Source: Streptomyces rochei (GTDB lineage: Bacteria > Actinomycetota > Actinomycetes > Streptomycetales > Streptomycetaceae). Taken from it: a DNA stretch of 37,518 nucleotides. Positions 24,205 through 31,519 of this stretch are shown here, piece after piece. The notes beneath the pieces are model-generated. The model was not told the origin of the DNA and searched no databases. It saw only the letters and a program-made list of their open reading frames with translations. Position numbers and translations under genes: made by a program. The stretch covers positions 1 through 37,518 of the forward strand of contig MUMD01000186.1 of NCBI GenBank assembly GCA_002155895.1. Reading direction: 5' to 3'. Numbering within the stretch: position 1 is the stretch's first letter; the number at the start of each line of letters is the position of its first letter.

Positions 24205-24218
24205 TGGGAGCGGTTCCA
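24205..24218. promoter_or_regulatory. imperfect CebR-type operator in front of GH6
   Basis: TGGGAGCGGTTCCA matches the 14-bp box at 12 of 14 positions; both differences are in the right half. It lies 312 bases before the GH6 ATG. A weaker hold by the repressor than at the GH48 box is expected. No convincing -35/-10 pair was found beside it. Confidence 0.7.
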
Positions 24219-24266
24219 TCAGTCGACGCGTCCGTCACGACGCGTCCGACCTGCGAGGAGTCGCTC

Positions 24267-24401
24267 ATGCGCCACCCCCCGCACCACCTTCTGCGTTCAG
24301 GACTTTTAGCCGCGTCCGCGGTCCGTCCGACGCGTCCTCGGCCGGCGTGCCGGCTCGCACACCCCCCGGGCGGTTCCACCGCGCCCGCGGGCCGTTCCTG
24401 A
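24267..24401 (+). other. 44-codon leader ORF or gene remnant
   Basis: ATG 24267 follows GCGAGGAG at good spacing. The peptide begins like a signal peptide (MRHPPHHLLRSGLLAASAV) but turns into Pro/Arg-rich sequence and stops at 24401. It lies in the 312-base leader between the imperfect CebR box and GH6. It may be a regulatory leader peptide, the surviving 5' end of a lost secreted enzyme, or chance. The rest of the leader holds two 11-base direct repeats (24224-24234 and 24238-24248) and nothing else I recognise. Confidence 0.3.
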
Positions 24402-24529
24402 TCTCCGTCCGCGACGGCACCCCCGTGCCGTCCGGGACGGGCCGCGCCCCGTGGGCGCGGCCCCGGACGAACAGCACGCGCACCCCTGACCACAGCACGC
24501 GCACCCCACGAAAGAAGGAACCCGCACTC

Positions 24530-26266
24530 ATGACCCGCAGCAGAACCGCGATGCTCGCCGCCCTGGCGCTGGTCGCCGGGGCCTCCGGCACGGCCTTCGC
24601 CGCGCAGTCCGCCGGCTCCGGCGCGGCGGCCGTCCCCTGTACCGTCGACTACCAGGTGCAGAACGACTGGGGCAACGGCTTCACCGCCGCCGTGACGGTC
24701 ACCAACAACGGTGCCGCGACCTCCGGTTGGTCACTGGGCTGGACCTTCGCAGGCAGCCAGAAGGTCACCAACAGCTGGAACGCGAAGGTCGGCCAGAGCG
24801 GCGCCGCCGTCACCGCGACCAACGAGTCGTACAACGGCACGCTCGCCACGGGCGGATCGGCGAGCTTCGGCTTCCAGGGCACCTACAGCGGCAGCAACGC
24901 CGTCCCCGCCACCTTCACCCTCAACGGCGTGACCTGCAACGTCGACGGCGGCGGCTCGACCGACCCGGACCCGACCGACCCGCCGGACCCGACGGACCCG
25001 CCGGAGCAGGGCGAGCGGGTGAACAACCCGTACGACGGCGCCAAGGTCTACGTGAACCCGGAGTGGAGCGCCAAGGCGGCGGCCGAGCCCGGCGGCGACC
25101 GCATCGCCGACCAGCCCACCGGCGTGTGGCTCGACCGGATCGCCGCCATCGAGGGCGTCAACGGCGGCATGGGCCTGCGCGACCACCTCGACGAGGCGCT
25201 GACGCAGAAGGGTTCCGGCGAACTCGCGATCCAGCTGGTCATCTACAACCTGCCCGGACGCGACTGCTCCGCCCTCGCCTCCAACGGCGAACTGGGCCCG
25301 ACGGAGATCGACCGGTACAAGACCGAGTACATCGACCCGATCGCGGAGATCCTGGGCGACCCGAAGTACGCGGGCCTCCGGATCGTCACCACGGTCGAGA
25401 TCGACTCGCTGCCCAACCTCGTCACCAACGTCTCCGGGCGGCCGACCGCCACGCCCAACTGCGACGTGATGAAGGCCAACGGCAACTACCAGAAGGGCGT
25501 CGGCTACGCCCTGAACAAGCTCGGCGCCATCGGCAACGTCTACAACTACGTCGACGCCGGCCACCACGGCTGGCTCGGCTGGGACAGCAACTTCGGTCCC
25601 TCGGCCGAGATGTTCAAGACCGCCGCCACCACCGAGGGCGCGACCGTCGACGACGTGCACGGCTTCATCGTCAACACCGCCAACTACAGCGCCCTCAAGG
25701 AGGAGAACTTCAAGATCACGGACTCGGTGAACGGGACCTCCGTGCGCCAGTCCAAGTGGGTCGACTGGAACCAGTACACCGACGAGCTGTCCTACGCCCA
25801 GGCCATGCGCGCCAAGCTGGTCTCGCTCGGCTTCGACCAGAACCTCGGCATGCTGATCGACACCTCACGCAACGGCTGGGGCGGCACGGCCCGGCCCGCC
25901 GGTCCCGGCCCGCAGACCAGCGTCGACGCCTACGTGGACGGGGGCCGCTACGACCGCCGCATCCACCTCGGCAACTGGTGCAACCAGTCCGGAGCCGGCC
26001 TCGGCGAGCGTCCGCAGGCCAGCCCCGCCGCCGGGATCGACGCGTACGTGTGGATGAAGCCCCCGGGCGAGTCCGACGGCGCGAGCAAGGAGATCCCGAA
26101 CGACGAGGGCAAGGGCTTCGACCGGATGTGCGACCCCACCTACGAGGGCAACGCGCGCAACGGCAACAGCCCCTCCGGAGCGCTGGCCGACGCCCCGATC
26201 TCCGGGCACTGGTTCTCCGCGCAGTTCCAGGAGCTGATGAAGAACGCCTACCCGCCGCTGTCCTGA
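24530..26266 (+). CDS. secreted GH6 cellobiohydrolase with N-terminal CBM2
   Basis: A 578-residue exocellulase expected to act from non-reducing ends. Parts: signal peptide (about 1-25), family-2 cellulose-binding module (35-136, C37 and C136), a Thr/Pro/Asp linker (about 138-161, repeats of DPTDPP), then GH6 (about 166-578). The catalytic acid is D245 in LPGRDCSALASNGE, matching D221 of T. reesei Cel6A, and the family segment YVDAGHHGWLGW is present. The long C-terminal half with the PPGESDG region fits exo-type enzymes such as T. fusca Cel6B rather than the shorter endoglucanases. ATG 24530 has GAAGGA upstream. An exceptionally clear terminator follows at 26289. Confidence 0.95.
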   Translation: MTRSRTAMLAALALVAGASGTAFAAQSAGSGAAAVPCTVDYQVQNDWGNGFTAAVTVTNNGAATSGWSLGWTFAGSQKVTNSWNAKVGQSGAAVTATNESYNGTLATGGSASFGFQGTYSGSNAVPATFTLNGVTCNVDGGGSTDPDPTDPPDPTDPPEQGERVNNPYDGAKVYVNPEWSAKAAAEPGGDRIADQPTGVWLDRIAAIEGVNGGMGLRDHLDEALTQKGSGELAIQLVIYNLPGRDCSALASNGELGPTEIDRYKTEYIDPIAEILGDPKYAGLRIVTTVEIDSLPNLVTNVSGRPTATPNCDVMKANGNYQKGVGYALNKLGAIGNVYNYVDAGHHGWLGWDSNFGPSAEMFKTAATTEGATVDDVHGFIVNTANYSALKEENFKITDSVNGTSVRQSKWVDWNQYTDELSYAQAMRAKLVSLGFDQNLGMLIDTSRNGWGGTARPAGPGPQTSVDAYVDGGRYDRRIHLGNWCNQSGAGLGERPQASPAAGIDAYVWMKPPGESDGASKEIPNDEGKGFDRMCDPTYEGNARNGNSPSGALADAPISGHWFSAQFQELMKNAYPPLS

Positions 26267-26288
26267 GCGGACTCCGGCATGACCGACG

Positions 26289-26340
26289 CCCTCGGGGCCC
26301 GGCCTTCCCGGCCGGGCCCCGAGGGTCCTCCCTCTTTTTT
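26289..26340 (+). terminator. strong intrinsic terminator after GH6
   Basis: A perfect 16-bp stem (26289-26304 with 26310-26325, 5-base loop) is followed by TCCTCCCTCTTTTTT. It is the best-formed intrinsic terminator in the window and insulates GH6 from the next gene. Confidence 0.92.
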
Positions 26341-26348
26341 GCGGTCAT

Positions 26349-26364
26349 GGCAACTTTGTTTGCC
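26349..26364. promoter_or_regulatory. AT-rich dyad GGCAA-N6-TTGCC before the His-rich methyltransferase
   Basis: A perfect 5-bp inverted repeat in an AT-rich patch directly after the terminator and 56 bases before the ATG at 26420, where the promoter should be. A second small hairpin, GGTGCG-TCGT-CGCACC, follows at 26372-26387. The dyad loosely recalls the Nur nickel box (TTGCAA-N5-TTGCAA) but spacing and outer bases differ. Confidence 0.4.
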
Positions 26365-26419
26365 CCGCGCCGGTGCGTCGTCGCACCCTGGCGGCACCGC
26401 GAACGGGAGGCTGACCACC

Positions 26420-27364
26420 ATGGCGCACGACCACCACGACACCCACCACCGCCAGGATGCGGGCCACAGCCACAGCCACGGCCACGGGCACAGCCACGGG
26501 CACGGCCACGACCACGACCACACCGACCTGGACTGGGCCGAGATGGCCCCGGTGCTGGAGGCCCAGGCGGAGCTGTACACGCCCCTGTACCGGCAGGCGA
26601 TGACCTGGCTGGCGCGGGAGGTGACCGAGCCCGGCCTGGTCGTCGACGTCGGCAGCGGACCCGGCGTCGTCTCCTGCCTCTTCGCCGACACCTTCCCCGG
26701 CGCCCGCGTCCTCGCCGTCGACGGCGCCGAGCCCCTGCTGGAGCGGGCCCGCGACCGCGCCGCCCGCCTCGGCGCCGCCGACCGCTTCGGCACCCTCGCC
26801 GGTGACCTGCCCGGCGTGCTGGGCGAACTGGAGTACCCGGCCGACCTGATGTGGGCGAGCCAGAGCCTGCACCACCTGGGCGACCAGCGGGCGGCCGTGG
26901 CCGCACTCGCCGGGCACCTCGCGCCGGGCGGCACCCTGGCGGTGCTGGAGGGCGGGCTGCCCGCCCGGTTCCTGCCCCGCGACATCGGGATCGGGCGCCC
27001 CGGGCTGCAGGCCAGGATGCACGCCCTGGAGGAGGACTCGTTCGCCGAGATGCGCGCGAACACGCCCGGCTCCGTCGCCGAGACCGAGGACTGGCCCGCG
27101 ATGCTGACGGCGGCGGGCCTGGAGCACACCGGTACCCGCAGCTTCCTGCTGGACCTGCCGGCGCCCCTGTCGGACGAGGCCCGCGCCTACGTCACCACGG
27201 CCCTGTCCCGCCTGCGCGACCGCATCGGCGACGGCCTCGACGCCACCGACCGCGACACCCTCGACCGGCTGCTCGACCCCGCCGACGAGGCGAGCGCGCA
27301 CCGGCGGACGGACGTCTTCGTGCTGGTCGCGCACACGGTCTACACCGCGGTCCGGCCCGCCTGA
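26420..27364 (+). CDS. SAM-dependent methyltransferase with histidine-rich N-terminus
   Basis: A 314-residue class I methyltransferase. Its first 34 residues contain 15 histidines alternating with Gly, Ser and Asp (HSHSHGHGHSHGHGHDHDH), a pattern typical of zinc, nickel or cobalt binding in metal transporters and metallochaperones, not of methyltransferases. The catalytic domain has motif I VVDVGSGPGVVSCLFA, the acidic motif VLAVDGAEPLLERA, and WASQSLHHLGD around motif IV, with VLEGGLPARFLP after it. ATG 26420 is nine bases after GGGAGG. The gene stands alone between two strong terminators. The methyl acceptor is unknown. Metal dependence or metal sequestration is an inference from the histidines alone. 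Confidence 0.86.
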   Translation: MAHDHHDTHHRQDAGHSHSHGHGHSHGHGHDHDHTDLDWAEMAPVLEAQAELYTPLYRQAMTWLAREVTEPGLVVDVGSGPGVVSCLFADTFPGARVLAVDGAEPLLERARDRAARLGAADRFGTLAGDLPGVLGELEYPADLMWASQSLHHLGDQRAAVAALAGHLAPGGTLAVLEGGLPARFLPRDIGIGRPGLQARMHALEEDSFAEMRANTPGSVAETEDWPAMLTAAGLEHTGTRSFLLDLPAPLSDEARAYVTTALSRLRDRIGDGLDATDRDTLDRLLDPADEASAHRRTDVFVLVAHTVYTAVRPA

Positions 27365-27393
27365 CGGCCCGGCGGGCCCGCCCGCGCACACGT

Positions 27394-27424
27394 GAGGGGC
27401 CCGGTCACCGCGACCGGGCCCCTC
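27394..27424. terminator. bidirectional terminator between convergent genes
   Basis: A perfect 13-bp stem (27394-27406 with 27412-27424, loop ACCGC) midway between the methyltransferase stop at 27364 and the convergent aldo/keto reductase stop at 27441; it can serve both strands. Confidence 0.8.
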
Positions 27425-27440
27425 GCGCACGGGCGTCGTC

Positions 27441-28277
27441 TCACTCGGCGTTGAACTCCGCCGGGTCCGGACCCGTGCGCCGGTCCTCGTTCAGCGCGCT
27501 GATCGCCGCGAGGTCCTCGGTGTCCAGGCTGAAGTCGAACACGTCGATGTTCTCCTTGATCCGCGACGGCGTCACGGACTTCGGGATCACCACGTTGCCG
27601 ATCTGGAGGTGCCAGCGCAGCACGACCTGGGCCGGGGTGCGGCCGTGCTTCTGGGCGATCGCCACGATCGCGGGGATCTCCAGGATGCCCTTGCCGGAGC
27701 CCAGCGGGGACCATGCCTCGGTGGCGATGCCCTGCTCCGCGTGGTACTCGCGGGCGGCGTGCTGCTGCAGGTGCGGGTGCAGCTCGATCTGGTTGACGGC
27801 CGGGATCACCGACGTCTCGGCGGTCAGCCGCTCCAGGTGCTCCGGCAGGAAGTTCGAGACGCCGATGGCGCGGATGCGGCCGTCGGCGTGCAGCTTCTCG
27901 AACGCCTTGTAGGTGTCGACGTAGCGCTCCTTGGCCGGCATCGGCCAGTGGATCAGGTACAGGTCCACGTACTCCAGGCCGAGCTTCGCCAGCGAGGTGT
28001 CGAAGGCGCGGAGGGTGGAGTCGTACCCCTGGTCCGTGTTCCAGAGCTTGGTGGTGACGAACAGCTCCTCGCGGGGCACGCCGGAGGCCGCGATCGCCCG
28101 GCCGGTGCCCTTCTCATTGCCGTAGATCGCCGCTGTGTCGATGCTGCGGTACCCGGCCTCCAGCGCCTGGGCGACGGCCGTCTGCGCCTCGTCGTCCGGC
28201 ACCTGCCAGACGCCGAAGCCCAGCTGGGGCATCTCGACGCCGTTGTTCAGGATGATCGGGGGGACCTTGCTGCTCAC
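27441..28277 (-). CDS. aldo/keto reductase
   Basis: A 278-residue NADPH-dependent carbonyl reductase of the AKR superfamily, nearest in look to the AKR5 2,5-diketo-D-gluconate reductase type. The catalytic tetrad is D47, Y52 (SIDTAAIYGNE), K77 (VTTKLWN) and H110 (LYLIHWP). The cofactor-binding loop is VIPKSVTPSRIKEN. The start is GTG 28277 with GAAGGA upstream. A candidate promoter lies at 28295-28324, so it need not depend on the acyl-CoA synthetase gene 83 bases upstream on the same strand. The natural substrate cannot be told. Confidence 0.93.
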   Translation of the reverse strand: MSSKVPPIILNNGVEMPQLGFGVWQVPDDEAQTAVAQALEAGYRSIDTAAIYGNEKGTGRAIAASGVPREELFVTTKLWNTDQGYDSTLRAFDTSLAKLGLEYVDLYLIHWPMPAKERYVDTYKAFEKLHADGRIRAIGVSNFLPEHLERLTAETSVIPAVNQIELHPHLQQHAAREYHAEQGIATEAWSPLGSGKGILEIPAIVAIAQKHGRTPAQVVLRWHLQIGNVVIPKSVTPSRIKENIDVFDFSLDTEDLAAISALNEDRRTGPDPAEFNAE

Positions 28278-28294
28278 GAGCTCTTGATCCTTCG

Positions 28295-28340
28295 GTTGTG
28301 GTCAGGTGGTACTCACATCGTCAACGATCACGGGCCGTGA
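28295..28340 (-). promoter_or_regulatory. candidate aldo/keto reductase promoter with adjacent dyad
   Basis: On the minus strand, -35 TTGACG (28324-28319) and -10 CACAAC (28300-28295) are 18 bases apart. Directly upstream is the perfect dyad TCACGG-G-CCGTGA (28328-28340). It may bind a regulator; none is identified. Confidence 0.4.
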
Positions 28341-28360
28341 CGCATTCCTGACCGGCGAAT

Positions 28361-30187
28361 TCACGCGCGGTAGAGCGCCTCGACCTCGGCGGAGTAGGCG
28401 TTCTCGATGGCCTTGCGCTTGAGCTTGAGCGAGGGCGTGAGCAGCCCGTGCTCCTCGGTGAAGGGCTGGGCGAGGATGCGGAAGGTGCGGATGGACTCGG
28501 CCTGCGACACCAGTGTGTTGGCGGCGACGACCGCGCGCCGCACCTCCGTCTCCAGGTCGGCGTCGTGCACCAGCTCGGCCGGGGACATCCGGGGCTTGTT
28601 GCGCATCGTCAGCCAGTGGTCGACCGCCTCGGTGTCCAGGGTGATGAGGGCGGCGACGTAGGGACGGTCGTTGCCGACGACGATGCACTGGTTGACCAGC
28701 GGATGGTCCCGGACGCGCTCCTCCAGCAGGCCGGGGGAGACGCTCTTGCCGCCGGAGGTCACCAGGATCTCCTTCTTGCGGCCGGTGATGGTGAGGTAGC
28801 CGTCCTCGTCCAGCGCGCCCAGGTCGCCGGTGGCGAGCCAGCCCTCGTGCAGGGCCTCGTCGGTGGCCTTGGGATTGTTCAGATAGCCCTGGAAGACGTT
28901 GTCGCCGTTCAGCCAGATCTCGCCGTCGTCCGCGATGTGCACGGTGACGCCGGGGATCGGCCGGCCGACGGTGCCGTAACGGGTGCGTTCGGGCGGGTTG
29001 GCGGTGGCCGCCGCCGTGGACTCGGTCAGCCCGTAGCCCTCGTAGATCTGCACGCCCGCGCCCGCGAAGAACAGCCCGAGCCGCCGGTCCATCGCCGAGC
29101 CGCCCGACATGGCGTTGCGGATGCGTCCGCCCATCGCGGCCCGCACCTTGGCGTAGACGAGCTTGTCGAAGAACTGGTGCTGCATCCGCAGGCCCGCCGA
29201 CGGGCCCGGTCCGATGCCCCAGGCCCTCGCCTCCACCGCCTCCGCGTACCGCACGGCCACGTCGACGGCCTTCTCGAAGGGGCCGCCCTTCCCCTCCTTC
29301 TCGGCCTTGCGCCGGGCCGCGTGGAACACCTTCTCGAAGATGTACGGCACGGCCAGGATGAAGGTCGGCTTGAAGGCGGCCAGGTCGGGCAGGAGGGCCG
29401 CGGCGTTGAGCTGCGGCTGGTGGCCGAAGCGCACCCTGCCGCGGATCGCCGCGACCTCCACCATCCGCCCGAAGACATGAGCGAGCGGCAGGAACAGCAG
29501 GGTCGCCGCCTCGTCGCCCTTCTTGGAGTGGAAGACCGGCTCCCAGCGCTCGATGACGGTGTCCGCCTCGTACATGAAGTTGCCGTGCGTCAGCACACAG
29601 CCCTTGGGGCGGCCCGTGGTGCCCGAGGTGTAGATGACGGTGGCGACCGTGTCCGGTGTGACCGCCTTGCGGTGCCGGTGCACCACCTCGTCGTCGAGGT
29701 GGGCGCCCGCGTCGTACAGCTCCTGGACGGCGCCGGCGTCGAGCTGCCACAGGCCGCGCAGCCGCGGCAGCCGGTCGATGACGGTGGCGATCGTCATCGC
29801 GTGGTCCTCGTGCTCCACGACCGCGGCCGTCACCTCGGCGTCGTGGAGCATCCACAGGCACTGCTCGGCCGAGGAGGTCGGGTAGACCGGCACCACCTGG
29901 GCGCCGATGGTCCACAGGGCGAAGTCGAAGAGCGTCCACTCGTAGCGGGTGCGGGACATGACGGCGACCCGGTCGCCGAAGCGGATGCCCTGGGCGAGCA
30001 GGCCCTTGGCGAGGGCCAGGACCTCGTCGCGGAAGGCGCCCGCGGTCACGTCCCGCCACCGCCCGGCGTCGTCCTTGCGGCCGAGCGCGATGTGTCCCGG
30101 GTCCTCCTGGGCATGCCGGAAGACGACATCGGCCAGACCGCCCACCGGTGGTGCCGACGTCGACGGAGGACTGGTGAACTCGCGCAA
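28361..30187 (-). CDS. long-chain fatty acid-CoA ligase (AMP-forming)
   Basis: A 608-residue acyl-activating enzyme that forms acyl-AMP and then acyl-CoA, feeding beta-oxidation or lipid synthesis. Motifs: the AMP-binding P-loop VIYTSGTTGRPKGCVLTHGN near residue 190, YGLTEST (A5 region), LATGDLGALDEDGYLTITGRKKE (A7-A8), and LTPSLKLKRKAIE with the catalytic Lys near the C-terminus. Length and the insertion between A3 and A5 fit the FACS/FadD15 type rather than short-chain ligases. The start appears to be TTG 30187 with GGGGAG upstream; no ATG or GTG sits at a sensible place. A TAGCTT -10 candidate lies at 30245-30250. Confidence 0.93.
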   Translation of the reverse strand: MREFTSPPSTSAPPVGGLADVVFRHAQEDPGHIALGRKDDAGRWRDVTAGAFRDEVLALAKGLLAQGIRFGDRVAVMSRTRYEWTLFDFALWTIGAQVVPVYPTSSAEQCLWMLHDAEVTAAVVEHEDHAMTIATVIDRLPRLRGLWQLDAGAVQELYDAGAHLDDEVVHRHRKAVTPDTVATVIYTSGTTGRPKGCVLTHGNFMYEADTVIERWEPVFHSKKGDEAATLLFLPLAHVFGRMVEVAAIRGRVRFGHQPQLNAAALLPDLAAFKPTFILAVPYIFEKVFHAARRKAEKEGKGGPFEKAVDVAVRYAEAVEARAWGIGPGPSAGLRMQHQFFDKLVYAKVRAAMGGRIRNAMSGGSAMDRRLGLFFAGAGVQIYEGYGLTESTAAATANPPERTRYGTVGRPIPGVTVHIADDGEIWLNGDNVFQGYLNNPKATDEALHEGWLATGDLGALDEDGYLTITGRKKEILVTSGGKSVSPGLLEERVRDHPLVNQCIVVGNDRPYVAALITLDTEAVDHWLTMRNKPRMSPAELVHDADLETEVRRAVVAANTLVSQAESIRTFRILAQPFTEEHGLLTPSLKLKRKAIENAYSAEVEALYRA

Positions 30188-30497
30188 ACCCCGCTCCCCG
30201 CTCTGGCTCCCTGGCTCCGGGTGACGCCCCGCACAGCGCGGTGAAAGCTACCCCACGCGCACCGGTGGCGGCAGGGGTGCCGAAGGCGAGCAGTGCTCAG
30301 GTCCACGCTGGTCAGCGGGAGGAAATGCGCTCACATGGGGAAGGGTCGGGCACGTTCCTGACGTTTGAGTAAGTTTCGGTGGCGTGATCTCCACGGAATC
30401 TGTACGACCCGCTCACCGCCGGTCGCGGGGGCGCGGCGGCGCCGTTTCCCCTTACAGCGCGGGCGGGGCGGACGGTGTCACACCCCGTGCCGCGCGG
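30188..30497. other. intergenic region between the acyl-CoA ligase start and the LysR stop
   Basis: 310 bases with no gene I can support. It contains the likely ligase promoter (TAGCTT, minus strand, 30245-30250) and the short repeat CTGGCTCC twice near 30200-30220. On the plus strand, an AT-richer patch around 30360-30385 has no matching start or box. No strong hairpin follows the LysR stop. Confidence 0.5.
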
Positions 30498-31379
30498 CTA
30501 CCCGAGACCGGTCCGCCGGGACCGGTGCAGACGGTCGCCGCCCGCCAGGATCGCGGCCGCCAGGGCGTCCGCCGCCCCCTGTGCCGAGGGGTGCCGCCTG
30601 CCGTGCACCAGCACGAAGTCGACCCGGCCCAGCTCCGGCAGCCCCGCCCGGTCGGGCACCCGCACCAGCCCGGGCGGGATCAGCCCGCGCGAGTGCGCCA
30701 TCACGCCCAGCCCGGCGCGGGCCGCCGCGATCAGTCCGTTGAGGCTGCCGCTGGTGCACGCGACGCGCCACTCGCGGCCCTGACGTTGCAGGGCGTCGAA
30801 CGCGAGCGCGCGGGTGATGCCCGGCGGCGGATAGACGATGAGCGGCACCGGACGGTCCGGGTCGAGCCGCAGACGCTCCGCGCCGATCCACACCAGCCGG
30901 TCGCTCCAGACCGGTTCGCCCCGCGGGTCCTCGGGCCGGCGTTTGGCCAGGACCAGGTCCAGCTTCCCGGCGGCCAGCTGTTCGTGCAGCGTCCCCGACA
31001 GCTCCACCGTCAGCTCCAGGTCGACCTCGGGGTGGTCGTGCCGGAAGCCTTCGAGGATCTCCGGCAGCCTGGTCAGCACGAAGTCCTCGGACGCCCCGAA
31101 ACGCAGCCGACCGCGCAGCCTGGTCCCGGTGAAGAACGCCGTCGCCTGCTCGTGCACCTCCAGGATGCGGCGCGCGAAACCGAGCATCGCCTCCCCGTCC
31201 TCCGTCAGCTCCACGGAGTGGGTGTCGCGGCTGAAGAGCTGCCGGCCCGTGGCGTCCTCCAGGCGCCGCACGTGCTGGCTCACGGTCGACTGGCGCAGTC
31301 CGAGCCGCCGGGCGGCCTGCGTGAAGCTCAGCGTCTGGGCCACCGACAGGAAGGTGCGCAGGTGGGACGGCTCGTACAC
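30498..31379 (-). CDS. LysR-family transcriptional regulator
   Basis: A 293-residue LysR regulator. The N-terminal winged helix-turn-helix is clear (HLRTFLSVAQTLSFTQAARR, QSTVSQHVRRLE, LFSRDTHSVELTEDGE), followed by the co-inducer domain from about residue 92 (GRLRFGASEDFVLTRLPEIL). It starts at GTG 31379. It is divergent from the SBF-like transporter gene with 140 bases between, the usual LysR arrangement in which it regulates its neighbour and itself; a T-N11-A dyad lies at 31391-31405. The inducer is probably the transporter's substrate or a related acid, which is an inference. Confidence 0.93.
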   Translation of the reverse strand: MYEPSHLRTFLSVAQTLSFTQAARRLGLRQSTVSQHVRRLEDATGRQLFSRDTHSVELTEDGEAMLGFARRILEVHEQATAFFTGTRLRGRLRFGASEDFVLTRLPEILEGFRHDHPEVDLELTVELSGTLHEQLAAGKLDLVLAKRRPEDPRGEPVWSDRLVWIGAERLRLDPDRPVPLIVYPPPGITRALAFDALQRQGREWRVACTSGSLNGLIAAARAGLGVMAHSRGLIPPGLVRVPDRAGLPELGRVDFVLVHGRRHPSAQGAADALAAAILAGGDRLHRSRRTGLG

Positions 31380-31390
31380 GCCGTCAGCCT

Positions 31391-31426
31391 ATCGCGGTCC
31401 GTGATGACAGTCAGAGCGGTATACCG
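31391..31426. promoter_or_regulatory. LysR-type operator region
   Basis: ATC-N9-GAT at 31391-31405 has the T-N11-A dyad form of LysR sites and begins 12 bases upstream of the LysR start. A second perfect palindrome, CGGTATACCG, lies at 31417-31426. Both sit between the divergent LysR and transporter genes. Confidence 0.45.
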
Positions 31427-31519
31427 GATTCCCGATCGCGCGGCGGGGGAGCAGGATGGAGCGGGGACCCGTGAGACCCGCGAGCGGAACGAACGAGCAC
31501 GACGAGCAAGTGGAGCACC

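Noticed and set aside
24960-25015. Short tandem repeat in the GH6 gene
   Set aside because: It encodes the Asp/Pro/Thr linker (DPTDPP units) between CBM2 and GH6, a normal cellulase feature.
26461-26522. CAC-rich tandem repeat considered as a regulatory or CRISPR-like repeat
   Set aside because: It is in frame and encodes the His-rich tail of the methyltransferase; unit length and spacing are not CRISPR-like.
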